Assembly: GCF_034424155.1 (NCBI RefSeq)
Contig: NZ_CP139992.1
Location: forward strand, 1,938,012 to 2,002,011
Source of the DNA: Hafnia alvei
Lineage (GTDB): Bacteria; Pseudomonadota; Gammaproteobacteria; Enterobacterales; Enterobacteriaceae
Reading direction: 5' to 3'
DNA: 64,000 nt
Under the pieces are notes generated by a model that saw only the letters and a program-made list of their open reading frames with translations, had not been told where the DNA came from and ran no database searches. The position numbers and the translations under genes were made by a program. This document shows, piece after piece, positions 34,330 to 44,966 of the stretch. Position 1 is the stretch's first letter; each line of letters starts with the position of its first letter.

Positions 34330-34665
34330 ATGCCAAACACTTATATTATCCTTGCGATTTCCATTTGCGCTGAAACTCTGGCAACCACGATGATGAAAGC
34401 GTCTGAGGGCTTTAGCCGCTTGCTACCAAGCGCAATTGTGATCATCGGCTATGCAATTTCATTTTATGGTCTGTCTCAGGTTGTAAAAACGATGAATATC
34501 GGTATCGCTTATGCCATATGGGCTGGCATGGGAATCTTTTTAGTATCGATTATGTCGTTCTTCATTTATAAACAAAAACTCGATCTGCCGGCGATTGCTG
34601 GAATGGTGCTTATAGCGCTTGGGATTATGGTTATCCAATTGTTTTCAAAATCAGTAACGCACTAA
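34330..34665 (+). CDS. EmrE-type small multidrug resistance transporter
   Basis: A 111-residue protein of four transmembrane helices, the usual SMR size. The essential membrane glutamate is in SICAETLATTMMK (E14 region), and GIAYAIWAGMGI is the SMR signature in helix 3. It exports cationic compounds such as quaternary ammonium ions using the proton gradient. ATG 34330 is chosen because the promoter -10 covers the upstream candidate. It resembles EmrE closely along its length. Confidence 0.92.
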   Translation: MPNTYIILAISICAETLATTMMKASEGFSRLLPSAIVIIGYAISFYGLSQVVKTMNIGIAYAIWAGMGIFLVSIMSFFIYKQKLDLPAIAGMVLIALGIMVIQLFSKSVTH

Positions 34666-35099
34666 TCCTTACAATATATTGAGGGCACTAGCAGGCCCTA
34701 CTTATTGTTTTTTCATGTTTATTTTAAATTGAATGATTCAGAACGACTGTTCTGAAAGCTGCTCAGAAGTTGACTCAAAAGATAGGAGGCAAACTATTTT
34801 TTCATCATATTACACTACAAATAACTACGTGTAGCATATCGTTAAGCTACTCGCCACAAACGTATATTCGGAAGGGGAGAAAGCTTAGTAAGGTCTGTAA
34901 CAGCAGGGTGAATATATTGTCAGCATTCTGATAAAATCGATGCTGGCATAAGTGTGCAATTCAAATCCCATATAAATTCATATGATAATTAAAACGGTAG
35001 GCTAAACTTAAAATTAAAGGAAAAATTCCATCCTTTTTTTGCACTGTTTTTTTGAATCTTACACATTAGCAGTGAAATATTTTAGGCTTTACTGCATAC
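34666..35099. other. AT-rich gap after the SMR gene
   Basis: No gene is seen in these 434 bases. A weak terminator, AGGGC (34682-34686) with GCCCT (34695-34699) followed by TTGTTTTTT, ends the SMR transcript. A CAGAAC-GACT-GTTCTG hairpin lies at 34739-34754. AAAGGA...TCCTTTTTTT at 35016-35040 looks like a second rho-independent terminator with no gene directly before it, so a short transcript could end there. Strong AT richness begins here. Confidence 0.4.
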
Positions 35100-35396
35100 C
35101 TAAGTGTATTTATACACAAAATTTTGAATAGTATACGAATCAGAATATTCGCAGCCTAAGAATATTTTCTCTTCATTTCTTATATCGTCTTCGTCAACTA
35201 AGTCATTATCATCAGCATTTGACATCTCCACAAATTGATTAGCTGTTAATTTTATTTTATGACTTAGTAGGAACAATCCGTCATAAGGCCATGTTTTTGT
35301 GGATGAAATGTCGATTTCGCTATGTGCTGGCGATACCAGTAATATAGATATAAATAACAAGAAAAATAGGTTAGTTGGCAATTTGATGATTTCCAT
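35100..35396 (-). CDS. Small secreted protein, unknown function
   Basis: A 98-residue protein with a signal peptide (core LFFLLFISILLVSPAHS, cleavage near 27) and an acidic mature part with a single cysteine. I do not recognise a family. It stands alone in AT-rich DNA, divergent from the YdeP-like gene, with 247 bases between them. Codon and base use match the AT-rich island. A short envelope protein linked to acid stress is possible but not shown by the sequence. Confidence 0.5.
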   Translation of the reverse strand: MEIIKLPTNLFFLLFISILLVSPAHSEIDISSTKTWPYDGLFLLSHKIKLTANQFVEMSNADDNDLVDEDDIRNEEKIFLGCEYSDSYTIQNFVYKYT

Positions 35397-35643
35397 ATTT
35401 GATGTGAATTATATTTTATAAGTTAAAGACTAAAACCTAAATATTGATTAAATAGAAATTTAAAACTTACTTTATTGGTAGAGGGCCATTCGTGATTGTT
35501 TTATTATTAATTAATAAACTGTGTTATTAAATTATTGGAAATATTAACATCGTTTATAAAGTATTTAATGTTAGTCATCTTAAAATTCACCGACTTATTT
35601 ATTTATAAATATTAACTAAATTTTATCCTAGAGAGGAAGCATC

Positions 35644-37923
35644 GTGACAGCAAAGATTAAACCATATAATGGAGCAGCTGCCGGTTGGGGGGCTGTCAGA
35701 GCGGTGGTGAGCTCAATTCGACATGAGATGGATGTTCAACATGGTCTAATTGCACTTTTTCACATGAATAAAGTCGACGGATTCGACTGTCCAGGATGTG
35801 CGTGGCCGGATCCAAAACATACATCATCTTTCGATGTGTGTGAAAATGGTGCTAAAGCTGTTTCCTGGGAGGCGACAGAAAAACGAGCGGATGCTGAATT
35901 TTTCAAAACCAATACCGTAAGTGAATTGCTGGGATGGGAACCTCGTGCACTCGAACAGACTGGCAGGCTTACAACGCCTCTTAAATATGAACCCTCTACT
36001 GATAAGTATTTACCCATCGAATGGGAAGTAGCTTTTGCTGAAATCGGTCAAAAACTTAAGTCTTTCAATGACCCTGATGTTGTAGAGTTTTATACCTCAG
36101 GGAGGACCTCCAATGAAGCCGCATTCCTGTATCAGCTCTTTGCAAGAATGTATGGCACAAATAATTTCCCAGACTGCTCAAACATGTGTCATGAGCCAAC
36201 CAGTGTTGGACTCATGGAGAGTATTGGAGTAGGTAAGGGAACGGTAAAATTAGAGGACTTTGACCACTGCGACCTAGTTATTTGTATTGGCCATAATCCT
36301 GGAACAAACCATCCAAGAATGCTGACTTCTTTACGAGAAGTAGCGCTGAGAGGGGCGAAAATTATTGCAATAAATCCAATGCAAGAAGTCGGACTTACGA
36401 GCTTTATTGCCCCACAAAACCCTTATGAGATGCTAACCGACAAAGGTACCCATTTAGCTAGTGAGTATTACCATGTTCGCGTCGGAGGAGATATTGCTTT
36501 GATGAAGGGCGTAATGAGATGTCTAATCGAATTACATGAAAAGTCCTTATCTCAAGGTAAAGAAGGGATCTTAGACATTGAATTTGTCCAAAATCACACG
36601 AATGGATACAGGGAACTTCGTACAGATGTGCTTAATACAGCGTGGGAACATATCATTGAGAGCAGTGGCATCAGTCAAGAAGATATACACCACCTAGCCG
36701 CAAGCTATGCATCTGCAAAAAAAACCATAATTTGCTATGGCATGGGGATAACACAGCACGAACATGGAACCCAAAATGTGCAGCAATTAGTCAACTTACT
36801 TCTCTTAAAGGGAAATATAGGGAGAGAAGGGGCTGGTATCTGTCCTCTACGTGGTCATTCCAATGTTCAAGGTGATAGAACAGTAGGGATTACGGAAAAA
36901 CCGAATAGCGAGTTACTCCATAATCTGAATAAACGATTCGGGTTCATACCGCCAAAAAAATTTGGGCATTCTGCCGTTGAAAGTATGAAAGCTATCTGCA
37001 GTGGAAAATCAAAGGCATTAATCTGTCTTGGTGGGAATTTTGCAGCAGCGATGCCAGACAGTACAACTACATATCCGATGTTTAAAGAATTAGAGCTAAC
37101 GGTACACTTAGCAACGAAGCTAAATACCTCACATTTATTAGTCTCTAAAAACAGCTATGTCTTCCCTGTCTTAGGTAGAACAGAAAAAGATGTGCAAAAT
37201 GGCAATTATCAGTTTGTTAGCGTTGAGGACTCAATGTCAGTAGTTCACTCCTCCTGTGGAGTCCTAACACCTGCGAGTGAAAATCTGAAATCAGAGTGTG
37301 AAATTATTGCGGGGTTAGCTAAAGCAACTTTAGGGCAGGAAAAGGTTAACTGGGATGAATTGAAGAGTAACTACGATTTAATTCGAGATCACATAGAAAA
37401 AGTGTTTCCCGATTTTAGTCATTATAATGAACGAGTGAGAAAACCAGGAGGCTTTACATTAACAAATTCTGCTTCTGAAAGGCGATGGCTCACAGCGTCA
37501 GGACGAGCTAATTTCGTGACTTTTACGAGTCTATTAGAAGATCCAAAAATCCCGAATAAAATAGAGATCACATTGGCAACCGTGCGCAGTCACGATCAAT
37601 ACAATACAACAATCTATGGGATGGATGATCGTTATCGTGGGGTATATGGACAAAGAGACGTATTGTTTATAAGCAAAGAAACAGCTCGCAGCATTTCTGT
37701 TAATGACGGTGAACGAGTGAACATAATTGCGCTGAATCCTGATGGGACTCGTAGTGATAGAAGGATGAATCAACTTAAAGTTGTCATTTATCAAATGGCA
37801 GATAAAACGGCGGTTACATATTTTCCAGAGTCTAATCACATGATTACCTTGGATCAGCATGATAAAAAAAGCGGCATCCCAGCCTATAAAAACATTCCAA
37901 TAGAAATAGAGATTTGCAACTAG
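35644..37923 (+). CDS. ydeP: YdeP-like molybdopterin oxidoreductase
   Basis: A 759-residue FdhF-type oxidoreductase, the same length as E. coli Yde[10 protein letters not shown] at 49-57 and the molybdopterin-binding stretches [19 protein letters not shown] and [15 protein letters not shown] are visible. YdeP is needed for acid resistance in E. coli when EvgA is active; its substrate is not established. GAGAGGAAG precedes the GTG at 35644. It is followed 219 bases later by an AraC regulator, echoing the ydeP-ydeO pairing of E. coli. Confidence 0.88.
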   Translation: MTAKIKPYNGAAAGWGAVRAVVSSIRHEMDVQHGLIALFHMNKVDGFDCPGCAWPDPKHTSSFDVCENGAKAVSWEATEKRADAEFFKTNTVSELLGWEPRALEQTGRLTTPLKYEPSTDKYLPIEWEVAFAEIGQKLKSFNDPDVVEFYTSGRTSNEAAFLYQLFARMYGTNNFPDCSNMCHEPTSVGLMESIGVGKGTVKLEDFDHCDLVICIGHNPGTNHPRMLTSLREVALRGAKIIAINPMQEVGLTSFIAPQNPYEMLTDKGTHLASEYYHVRVGGDIALMKGVMRCLIELHEKSLSQGKEGILDIEFVQNHTNGYRELRTDVLNTAWEHIIESSGISQEDIHHLAASYASAKKTIICYGMGITQHEHGTQNVQQLVNLLLLKGNIGREGAGICPLRGHSNVQGDRTVGITEKPNSELLHNLNKRFGFIPPKKFGHSAVESMKAICSGKSKALICLGGNFAAAMPDSTTTYPMFKELELTVHLATKLNTSHLLVSKNSYVFPVLGRTEKDVQNGNYQFVSVEDSMSVVHSSCGVLTPASENLKSECEIIAGLAKATLGQEKVNWDELKSNYDLIRDHIEKVFPDFSHYNERVRKPGGFTLTNSASERRWLTASGRANFVTFTSLLEDPKIPNKIEITLATVRSHDQYNTTIYGMDDRYRGVYGQRDVLFISKETARSISVNDGERVNIIALNPDGTRSDRRMNQLKVVIYQMADKTAVTYFPESNHMITLDQHDKKSGIPAYKNIPIEIEICN

Positions 37924-38142
37924 CCATCATGTTTAGTTTATATTTATACATTTATCAAGATTTAAGTGTAGGATATTTATCTTGAGTTGGATGTGATTTA
38001 AATTCAACGTTGCTTAAACGAAATAAAGTGGATTTAACTCTACAGAGTAAATACATCTATTTCAATTAACACTAGGTGTTCTAGTATTTATAAAGAATGA
38101 ATCTTATAAATATTTAATTTATTCTATATAGGCTAATCAATA

Positions 38143-38898
38143 ATGTGCAACCATAGTTTTAATGATACTAATGCCTGTTATCTTCTTCTTAGCTGTGACG
38201 CAGATTTTTCATTTAAATCTGAAGTTGGTTATGAGCTCATTGGCTCTAGCACGATGGTGTTAACCAATAGTGAGAATAGGAAGTATTTTCCATATCAGAA
38301 TATACATGAAATAGCTATCAAGCAAAATTTACTGCATGAGTTGATAAGCTTTTTATCTGCGAAGCAGTTAAAGTTAGGAAATAGAAAAAAAGTCTCTGAC
38401 TACTATTGTGCACATTTCGATGTGCATGATGTTTTTTTCAAAACGGTTGAGTTATCGCTATTACAAGCTCAGTCTGAACAAGAAGAATCTAAGTACGTAA
38501 CCCATTTGTTAATGCTGTTATCCTACTTCTTTGAACAGTCTCAATTATTAAGTTATTTACTACGCGCAGTAAGGCATATTACATGCCTACAAGTAGAGGC
38601 AATTATTGAAAGTTGTCCCTCTAGAAACTGGAAACTCAATGATATAGCTAATGAACTATGCATGAGCGCTAGTGGATTAAAAAGAAGATTGCGAGAAGAG
38701 GGAACTTGCTATAAAAAAATATTAATTAAAAGCCGTTTGAAGTTAGCAAAGTTTTTACTAGAGTCAAAAAATATTTCGATACTTGATGTCGCTAGTAAAT
38801 GTGGCTTTTCTAACGCATCTTATTTTATTGCAGTATTCAAGAAGCATTACTTAATAACACCATCTTGTTATTCCAAGGGCATATATTGTTGCGTGTAG
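38143..38898 (+). CDS. AraC-family regulator, YdeO/GadX-like
   Basis: A 251-residue regulator with a C-terminal AraC/XylS double helix-turn-helix: WKLNDIANELCMSASGLKRR (about 165-184) and ILDVASKCGFSNASYFIAVF (about 213-232). The N-terminal half has no recognised ligand domain, as in YdeO, GadX and GadW, the E. coli acid-resistance regulators of similar size. Position between ydeP and emrKY makes it the likely local controller. Which of these it is closest to cannot be told by reading. Confidence 0.83.
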   Translation: MCNHSFNDTNACYLLLSCDADFSFKSEVGYELIGSSTMVLTNSENRKYFPYQNIHEIAIKQNLLHELISFLSAKQLKLGNRKKVSDYYCAHFDVHDVFFKTVELSLLQAQSEQEESKYVTHLLMLLSYFFEQSQLLSYLLRAVRHITCLQVEAIIESCPSRNWKLNDIANELCMSASGLKRRLREEGTCYKKILIKSRLKLAKFLLESKNISILDVASKCGFSNASYFIAVFKKHYLITPSCYSKGIYCCV

Positions 38899-38951
38899 CT
38901 ACTGTAGTAGCTAGTGGATAAATTTCATGAATCCATCGTATGTGTTGTTCA

Positions 38952-39071
38952 ATGAGGCTTTTTGTGAAACTGATGGCTTTGATGTTAGCAATGTCTGCGA
39001 GTTTTATTGTTGGGACGTTTATGTTAATAACCCTGATGATAAAGATGTGGGATCACATTATCATAATATAG
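38952..39071 (+). CDS. Possible 39-residue membrane peptide upstream of emrK
   Basis: A short open frame encodes a very hydrophobic peptide beginning MRLFVKLMALMLAMSAS and ending with several isoleucines, enough for one transmembrane helix. It lies 60 bases before emrK. No good ribosome binding site is seen, and an overlapping 67-codon frame (38927-39130) competes. Small membrane peptides such as AcrZ accompany some efflux pumps, which is the only reason to list it. Confidence 0.25.
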   Translation: MRLFVKLMALMLAMSASFIVGTFMLITLMIKMWDHIIII

Positions 39072-39131
39072 TGTTGCTGTATTTTTGTTGTTGTCTTCGT
39101 TACCTAAATAGTATCATGCTTGGGAAATAAA

Positions 39132-40283
39132 ATGAGTTTAAGTAAACTATCAAAAGATAAGGTAAACCTCACTAGAAATAAACTGATATTATCGGTTTTT
39201 ATTGTTTTTTTTCTATGTGTATCTGTTTTTTCAGTCTACTGGTTTTTAGAACTAAGAGAGTTGCAGACAACTGATGATGCTTATGTATCAGGTAACAAGA
39301 TATCAATATCTTCCCAGGTAGCATCTAGCGTCGTAAGTATAAATTATACTAATACAGACCTTGTTAAAAAGGGGGATGTACTTGTTCAGCTTGATAGTAC
39401 GGATGCAACATTAGCTTATAATAAAGCCAAAAGCAATTTATCAGAAACAGTTCGAAAAGTTAGGCAACTATATATAAATAGCTCGCTTGATAGAGATAAT
39501 ATTGAGAAGGCAAGAATAGCATATGAACAATCATTGACTGATTTGAATCGGTACTCAAGGCTCACTGGTGTAGCCGCGGTGCCTCATGAAACTCTTCAGC
39601 ATGCGAAAAATTTAGTCGCAAGTAATAAAATCAGTCTCAATATCGCTTTGCAAGAATACAAAAGCAACCAAGCTCTATTGCGTGATACAAATTTTGCCAA
39701 TCAGCCATCGATTCAAACTGCCGCTGATGCTGTGCGCGAGGCTTGGCTAACACTCCAGCGAACAAAAATTAAAAGTCCAGTCACGGGCTATGTCGCACAA
39801 CGTAATGTGAATGTTGGAGAAATTATTAGTGTAGGGCAGAGCCTGATGGCCATAGTTCCAATGGATCAGTTTTGGATAAATGCTAACTTTAAAGAAACTC
39901 AGTTAGGTCGTGTCAGAATTGGGCAAAAGGCAAGCTTTACGACTGATATATATGGAGATAGTGTTGTCTATACTGGATATGTAACGGGTATTAACATGGG
40001 GACAGGCTCAGCATTTTCATTACTTCCTGCTCAAAATGCTTCAGGGAATTGGATTAAAGTAGTTCAACGTGTTCCTGTTAAAATTATGGTTGATATTGAC
40101 CAACTCGAAAATAATCCACTTAGGATTGGTTTGTCTACAAATGTGAAAATTAAAACAATTGGTGGTGAGGCGTCTTCACTTCCGAAAACGCAACGCGGCA
40201 CACCAGTGTACAGCAGCAAGACGTTGGTTTTAGATACTGCCGATGTAGATCGGGAGATTGTCGAAATTATTAATACCAATTAA
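39132..40283 (+). CDS. emrK: EmrK-like membrane fusion protein
   Basis: A 383-residue periplasmic adaptor with one N-terminal membrane helix (about 18-40), TTDDAYVSGNKISISSQV at the start of the lipoyl half, a long coiled-coil hairpin (about 85-190) and a C-terminal beta part with SLLPAQNASGNWIKVVQRVP, the EmrA/EmrK signature. Residues near the end (SKTLVLDTADVDREI) favour EmrK over EmrA. ATG 39132 has GGGAA upstream. It links the EmrY pump to TolC. It is 8 bases from emrY. Confidence 0.9.
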   Translation: MSLSKLSKDKVNLTRNKLILSVFIVFFLCVSVFSVYWFLELRELQTTDDAYVSGNKISISSQVASSVVSINYTNTDLVKKGDVLVQLDSTDATLAYNKAKSNLSETVRKVRQLYINSSLDRDNIEKARIAYEQSLTDLNRYSRLTGVAAVPHETLQHAKNLVASNKISLNIALQEYKSNQALLRDTNFANQPSIQTAADAVREAWLTLQRTKIKSPVTGYVAQRNVNVGEIISVGQSLMAIVPMDQFWINANFKETQLGRVRIGQKASFTTDIYGDSVVYTGYVTGINMGTGSAFSLLPAQNASGNWIKVVQRVPVKIMVDIDQLENNPLRIGLSTNVKIKTIGGEASSLPKTQRGTPVYSSKTLVLDTADVDREIVEIINTN

Positions 40284-40291
40284 GATATTCT

Positions 40292-41830
40292 ATGACGACT
40301 CAAACGAATAATATGTCTCCTCTCAAAGGTATGAATCTAGTTTTAGTGACTATTGCATTGTCGATGGCGACTTTTATGCAAATGCTCGATTCAACTATAT
40401 CAAACGTAGCTATACCTACCATTTCAGGATTTCTTGGTTCATCAACAAATGAAGGTACTTGGGTTATTACTTCATTTGGTGTTGCTAACGCAATCTCCAT
40501 TCCAATTACAGGACGACTGGCCCTACGATTTGGTGAATTAAAACTTTTTATTATATCGGTTTCATTATTTTCCTTAGCTTCTCTTTGTTGTGGTTTATCT
40601 AACAGCTTAGATGTGCTGATTTTTTTTAGAGTGATTCAGGGGTTAGTTGCAGGGCCATTAATTCCTTTATCTCAAAGCCTGCTATTGCGGAACTATGCAC
40701 CAGAAAAAAGAAATATTGCACTTGCCTTGTGGTCTATGACGGTCATTATAGCTCCGATATTCGGTCCTATTTTAGGCGGGTATATTTGTGATAATTTCAG
40801 CTGGGGATGGATATTTTTGATAAATGTTCCCTTTGGTATTATTGTTGTTTTAACAACTACAGTTGTCTTGAGAGGTAGAGAGACAGATATTGTTCCTGTG
40901 AAGCTAAACTTGATTGGACTTAGCTTGCTGGTTCTAGGTGTGGGCTGCTTACAAATAATGCTAGATAAAGGCAACGACCTTGACTGGTTTAGTTCTAATC
41001 TGATAGTTTCGCTGTGTATTATATCGGTTCTCTCTATTATTCTTTTAATTATTTGGGAGGCAACGTCATCTAATCCGTTAATTGATCTAAGTTTATTTAA
41101 ATCTCGCAATTTCTGCATTGGTGTTCTAGCCATAAGTTGTGCATATTTAATATATTCTGGGGCAATAGTCTTGATGCCACAATTATTGCAAGAGGTCTTT
41201 GGATACACGTCGGTATGGGCCGGATTGGCGTATTCGCCTATAGGTATTATTCCTCTTATAATTGCACCCATTATTGGCCATTATGGCAACAAAATAGATA
41301 TGAGGATATTAGTAACATTCAGCTTTATCGTTTATTCGGGATGTTATTATTGGAGAGCTATAACTTTTAACACAGATATAGATTTTACAGCAATTATTGT
41401 ACCTCAATTTATCCAAGGCTTTGCGGTTGCTTGCTTTTTCTTACCTCTTACGACAATCACGCTTTCTGGGCTTGCTCCCGATAAATTTGCAGCCGCAACG
41501 AGCATGAGTAACTTTTTTCGTACGCTAGCGGGTTCAATAGGTACGTCGATCACTATCACACTATGGAGTCGAGGAGGATCTTTTCATCATAGTAATTTAT
41601 CTGAATCGATATCCACTTTTAGTGAGGAAAGCGTAGACCTAATAAAAAAACTTAGCTATGAAGGGTTGGATTTATCACAGTCGTTGCAATATATAAATAC
41701 TCAGGTTACACAACAAAGTTTGTTAGTTTCTGCAAATGATATTTTTTATTACTCATCAGGCATTTTTCTAATGCTTACACTAATTGTTTGGTTTGCACGC
41801 CCTCCATTTAACACTAAACCTGCTACATGA
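40292..41830 (+). CDS. emrY: EmrY-like MFS multidrug exporter (DHA2 family)
   Basis: A 512-residue 14-helix drug:H+ antiporter, the same length as E. coli EmrY. FMQMLDSTISNVAIPTISG is the DHA2 motif in helix 1 and VIAPIFGPILGGYICDNFSW the antiporter motif C region. With EmrK and TolC it forms a tripartite pump. In E. coli emrKY is activated by EvgA and lies beside evgAS; no EvgAS genes are in this window. A terminator palindrome follows. Confidence 0.92.
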   Translation: MTTQTNNMSPLKGMNLVLVTIALSMATFMQMLDSTISNVAIPTISGFLGSSTNEGTWVITSFGVANAISIPITGRLALRFGELKLFIISVSLFSLASLCCGLSNSLDVLIFFRVIQGLVAGPLIPLSQSLLLRNYAPEKRNIALALWSMTVIIAPIFGPILGGYICDNFSWGWIFLINVPFGIIVVLTTTVVLRGRETDIVPVKLNLIGLSLLVLGVGCLQIMLDKGNDLDWFSSNLIVSLCIISVLSIILLIIWEATSSNPLIDLSLFKSRNFCIGVLAISCAYLIYSGAIVLMPQLLQEVFGYTSVWAGLAYSPIGIIPLIIAPIIGHYGNKIDMRILVTFSFIVYSGCYYWRAITFNTDIDFTAIIVPQFIQGFAVACFFLPLTTITLSGLAPDKFAAATSMSNFFRTLAGSIGTSITITLWSRGGSFHHSNLSESISTFSEESVDLIKKLSYEGLDLSQSLQYINTQVTQQSLLVSANDIFYYSSGIFLMLTLIVWFARPPFNTKPAT

Positions 41831-41843
41831 TATTACTTCATGG

Positions 41844-41871
41844 ATACTAGGAGAAACGTTTCTCTTAGTAT
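41844..41871 (+). terminator. Terminator of emrKY
   Basis: ATACTAGGAGAAAC (41844-41857) and GTTTCTCTTAGTAT (41858-41871) form a 14-base palindrome with one G-U pair, 13 bases after the emrY stop, followed by TTCAAGTTTATTTATT. It is a good candidate for the transcript end. Confidence 0.7.
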
Positions 41872-42358
41872 TCAAGTTTATTTATTGATTTTTGGTCACA
41901 ACATCTAGATAGTAAAATAAGTGTGGGTTTACTTAAATACCTAGGCCTCCTTTCTCATCGTGTTAAGCACTGCTTTAGTGTTGCATGCTAGCACAGAATT
42001 TTCATAGACTATCCCAATAGTCGAATGCAACATTTCGTTAGCTGGTAGTCGAGATATTTAAATAATTATTGCAATATAATATACAAAGAATCTTTAGCAG
42101 TTTTTCGACAGGTTCGACATCTATTGATCGCTGATAGAAGTATATTGTGAGTTAAGCTCTTTGCAATGCTAGTGATTTATGGATAGGGACTATATTAAGC
42201 TTTCAATGCACTTATGACGATGGAGGGAATTTTACAGAGCCAAAAAATAAAGAGTAGGATGTTTTGAATAATACAGTGAGTCATTGAAAATGATAATTTC
42301 TAGCCTTAGTATTTAATCAAAGTAAATGATTAATATTGTAAGTCTGCTAGAGCAGGTG

Positions 42359-42383
42359 CCGACCTTTCAAATAGTAAGGTCGG
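42359..42383 (-). terminator. Hairpin at the end of the leftward oxalate operon
   Basis: CCGACCTT (42359-42366) pairs with AAGGTCGG (42376-42383). It lies just past the end of the 97-residue gene that closes the minus-strand unit. The U-run is poor. Confidence 0.5.
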
Positions 42384-42405
42384 TATCGAGGTGGTCCAAA
42401 TAACC

Positions 42406-42699
42406 TTAAAGAGCTTTATTTAACTCGTAGAGATCTATGCTATCGGCTTCCTTATTATTTAAACTCTCTTTTTTTCTAAGAGTTGCTATCTCTTGAGATA
42501 ACGAGTACATATCATTCTTGATTGAAGAGTAACTCTGAAATATAGCTATATTATCTTCGTTTGTATCTGACATTCTCTTTTTAATTTTATCTATTCCGTG
42601 GCTGATTTTCTTTAGTTTGAAGTAAAAAAATATCATTATAAATAAAGATATAATGATATAGGTAAATATTACTATCGGAATTAAGGTTATTGAGTTCAT
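42406..42699 (-). CDS. Small membrane/coiled-coil protein, unknown function
   Basis: A 97-residue protein: one N-terminal transmembrane helix (about 5-29), then a highly charged helical tail (about 30-80) with heptad-like spacing that suggests a coiled coil. No family is recognised. It is last in the leftward frc-oxc-yfdE-yfdV unit, 109 bases after yfdV, so it may be co-transcribed, though a separate promoter is possible. Base use matches the AT-rich island. Confidence 0.55.
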   Translation of the reverse strand: MNSITLIPIVIFTYIIISLFIMIFFYFKLKKISHGIDKIKKRMSDTNEDNIAIFQSYSSIKNDMYSLSQEIATLRKKESLNNKEADSIDLYELNKAL

Positions 42700-42808
42700 A
42701 TTAATAGATTTTAAATTAAATTATTTTCCCAAATGGTAAATTATCGTAAGGAATGGCTTTGCTATAAGCATTACTATATATGCTACATAGCAAGGCGTGG
42801 TCCTATAG

Positions 42809-43771
42809 CTATTTTATCAACGAAATTATATATTCACTCTGTGTTAGGTAAATCCACATTGGTGCTGTAATAACAAACATGATCGTACTTACTGCTAGGG
42901 ATGATGTGCCTGTTCTTACATAAGTATCATAACGACTAGCGATAATAATACCTGAGAATGCAGGCGGAAGAGCTGCAATTAATACAAGCATCTGCAGTTT
43001 TTCCGTTTGAATACCAAACATTATACCGGCGATAAGAATTATAGCGGGCGTGAGTATTAATCGATAGAAAGTGTTGAAGACGATTTCGCGATCAAATTCA
43101 AATTTATGAGCAGATAGTGTAAGACCGGCCGCAAACACGGCTACCCCGGCATTTGCCTTGGCGATTAGGTCAAATGTAGGATCTAAGATTGGTGGAAAAT
43201 GTATGTCTAGCATAACAAGGCAAACTGCTAATACTGGGGCCCATACAACAGGTTCTTTAAGTGCAGAATATAATGCACTTAGTTTACTGGTGTCAGAGCT
43301 GTTAGCACTTGATTGAGGGCCTAGCAAAAAGAGGCCCAATGGTATAGTTATTGCGTTGACTATAATTGCAACGATGGCTACCACTAAACCTGTTGCCGTC
43401 CCTGTACCATAGATTGGTTCTAGCACAGCAAACCCTAGGAAACCAACTGTGGGTGATCCTGCAATTAGTGCGCAAACTGCTGACTCTGGCTTAGTTCTTT
43501 TAAATATGTATTTGCAACTAAAATAACTAAGCATGAAGAGTACAACTAGAACGACAGTACTTACTAGCGTTAATGTTGAGTCTTGAAATATTTCAGCTCT
43601 ATTTGATTTAGTTATTGATACGAATAATGCTGCAGGCAAAGCATATGTAAGAACCATTTTATTAAATGCCTTGGCTTGAGTTTCTGTGAAAGAATTTTTC
43701 TTTCCAGAAATATAGCCTAGAGCCATAATAATAAATATAGGGACGAGATCAACCATAAAAATATGGAACAT
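42809..43771 (-). CDS. yfdV: YfdV-like AEC-family transporter
   Basis: A 320-residue membrane protein with about ten helices of the auxin efflux carrier (AEC) family, recognised by [18 protein letters not shown] at the start and [17 protein letters not shown] in the C-terminal part. E. coli YfdV sits in the frc-oxc operon and is assumed to carry oxalate, formate or a related acid; its substrate is not proven. It lies 35 bases after yfdE. In E. coli the order of these two genes is reversed. Confidence 0.85.
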   Translation of the reverse strand: MFHIFMVDLVPIFIIMALGYISGKKNSFTETQAKAFNKMVLTYALPAALFVSITKSNRAEIFQDSTLTLVSTVVLVVLFMLSYFSCKYIFKRTKPESAVCALIAGSPTVGFLGFAVLEPIYGTGTATGLVVAIVAIIVNAITIPLGLFLLGPQSSANSSDTSKLSALYSALKEPVVWAPVLAVCLVMLDIHFPPILDPTFDLIAKANAGVAVFAAGLTLSAHKFEFDREIVFNTFYRLILTPAIILIAGIMFGIQTEKLQMLVLIAALPPAFSGIIIASRYDTYVRTGTSSLAVSTIMFVITAPMWIYLTQSEYIISLIK

Positions 43772-43806
43772 TTAGAACCTCTCGGTTTTATTATATGAAT
43801 TTAAGT

Positions 43807-44955
43807 TTACAAAAATTCTTTGCGAATTTTTTCACCATGCTCGTTTAGGTTTGGTGCTGCTGGGCGTTTTTTTGGATCTGGATACCCGCTGAGTTTTATT
43901 GGGTTCCCTGGCATCTTAATGCCACCTGATTCAATAAGCATATTTCTATCAACAATCTGTGGTAACTCCATTGCCTCTTTAACTGTTAATAGTGGTGCTA
44001 CCGGCACGCCAAAATTCCTAATAATTTCTACCCACTCATCACTTGCTTTAGTTTTAAGGGTGAATTCTAGCTCAACCTTCAGTTCAGCTTGGTTTGCAAC
44101 TCTTAAAGCATTACAAGAGAATCGAGGGTCATCTGCAAGATCGGTTCTCCTAATTCCATTGCATAATTTTTCAAATAAAGAATCATTGCCGCAACATATA
44201 GATATATATTTATCATCCGTCATGTATATATCAAATGGAGACATCGAAGGATGTCTATTTCCTATTCTCTCAGGTGCTTTCCCAGTAGCAACATACGCCA
44301 TAAGTCCGTGTTCAAGAAAGGCTATTGTTGAATCAAACATTGCTATGTCAACATGTGATCCCCTGCCATTTCTATCTCGGCCATATAATGCACTGGTGAT
44401 TCCACAAAACATAAATACACCCGCGCATAAGTCTGAAATGGAGGTACCAACACGTGTCGGGGGAGAATCTGGAAATCCTGTTTCCATCATAATTCCACTC
44501 ATTGCCTGTATAATAGTATCGTAGGCAGGTGAGTTTTTAAGTTCTCCGGTCTGTCCGAAACCAGAAGAGGACGCATAAATGATATTTGGGTTTATTTTTA
44601 CAATATCTTGGTATGAAAAACCTAACTTTTCCATTGTCCCTGGGCGAAAATTTTCAGCTAATACATCTGCTTTTTTTACTAGGGCTGTGAATACCTCTCT
44701 ATCACACTCATCTTTTAGATTTAATGCGATACTTTCTTTTCCTCTATTAACAAAACTGTAATATAAAGATTCGTTATCAATAAATGGACCATAACTTCTC
44801 GTATCATCCCCGTGTTCTGGGATTTCTACTTTAATGACTCTAGCGCCTAAGTCAGATAATAGCTGTGTTCCAAATGGGCCATTTAATACGTGTGTAAGAT
44901 CTATAACCAATAGACCATCAAATGGCCCTTTGTCATTGTCAGTTTTAGTTGGCAT
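43807..44955 (-). CDS. yfdE: YfdE-like class III acyl-CoA transferase
   Basis: A 382-residue family III CoA-transferase, almost the length of E. coli YfdE (381). The catalytic aspartate is D175 in TSISDLCAGVF; VIDLTHVLNGPFGTQLLSDL marks the N-terminus. YfdE acts as acetyl-CoA:oxalate CoA-transferase, feeding oxalyl-CoA to Oxc. GGTGA precedes the ATG. Only 11 bases separate it from the end of oxc. Confidence 0.87.
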   Translation of the reverse strand: MPTKTDNDKGPFDGLLVIDLTHVLNGPFGTQLLSDLGARVIKVEIPEHGDDTRSYGPFIDNESLYYSFVNRGKESIALNLKDECDREVFTALVKKADVLAENFRPGTMEKLGFSYQDIVKINPNIIYASSSGFGQTGELKNSPAYDTIIQAMSGIMMETGFPDSPPTRVGTSISDLCAGVFMFCGITSALYGRDRNGRGSHVDIAMFDSTIAFLEHGLMAYVATGKAPERIGNRHPSMSPFDIYMTDDKYISICCGNDSLFEKLCNGIRRTDLADDPRFSCNALRVANQAELKVELEFTLKTKASDEWVEIIRNFGVPVAPLLTVKEAMELPQIVDRNMLIESGGIKMPGNPIKLSGYPDPKKRPAAPNLNEHGEKIRKEFL

Positions 44956-44966
44956 TAAATCACCGA

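Larger units (their letters stand above)
41831..42405. other. Convergent gap after emrY
   Basis: A 575-base AT-rich gap between convergent transcripts with no credible gene. It is bounded by a hairpin on each side (41844-41871 and 42359-42383). A few short hydrophobic frames occur but lack ribosome binding sites. Nothing else is recognised. Confidence 0.4.
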
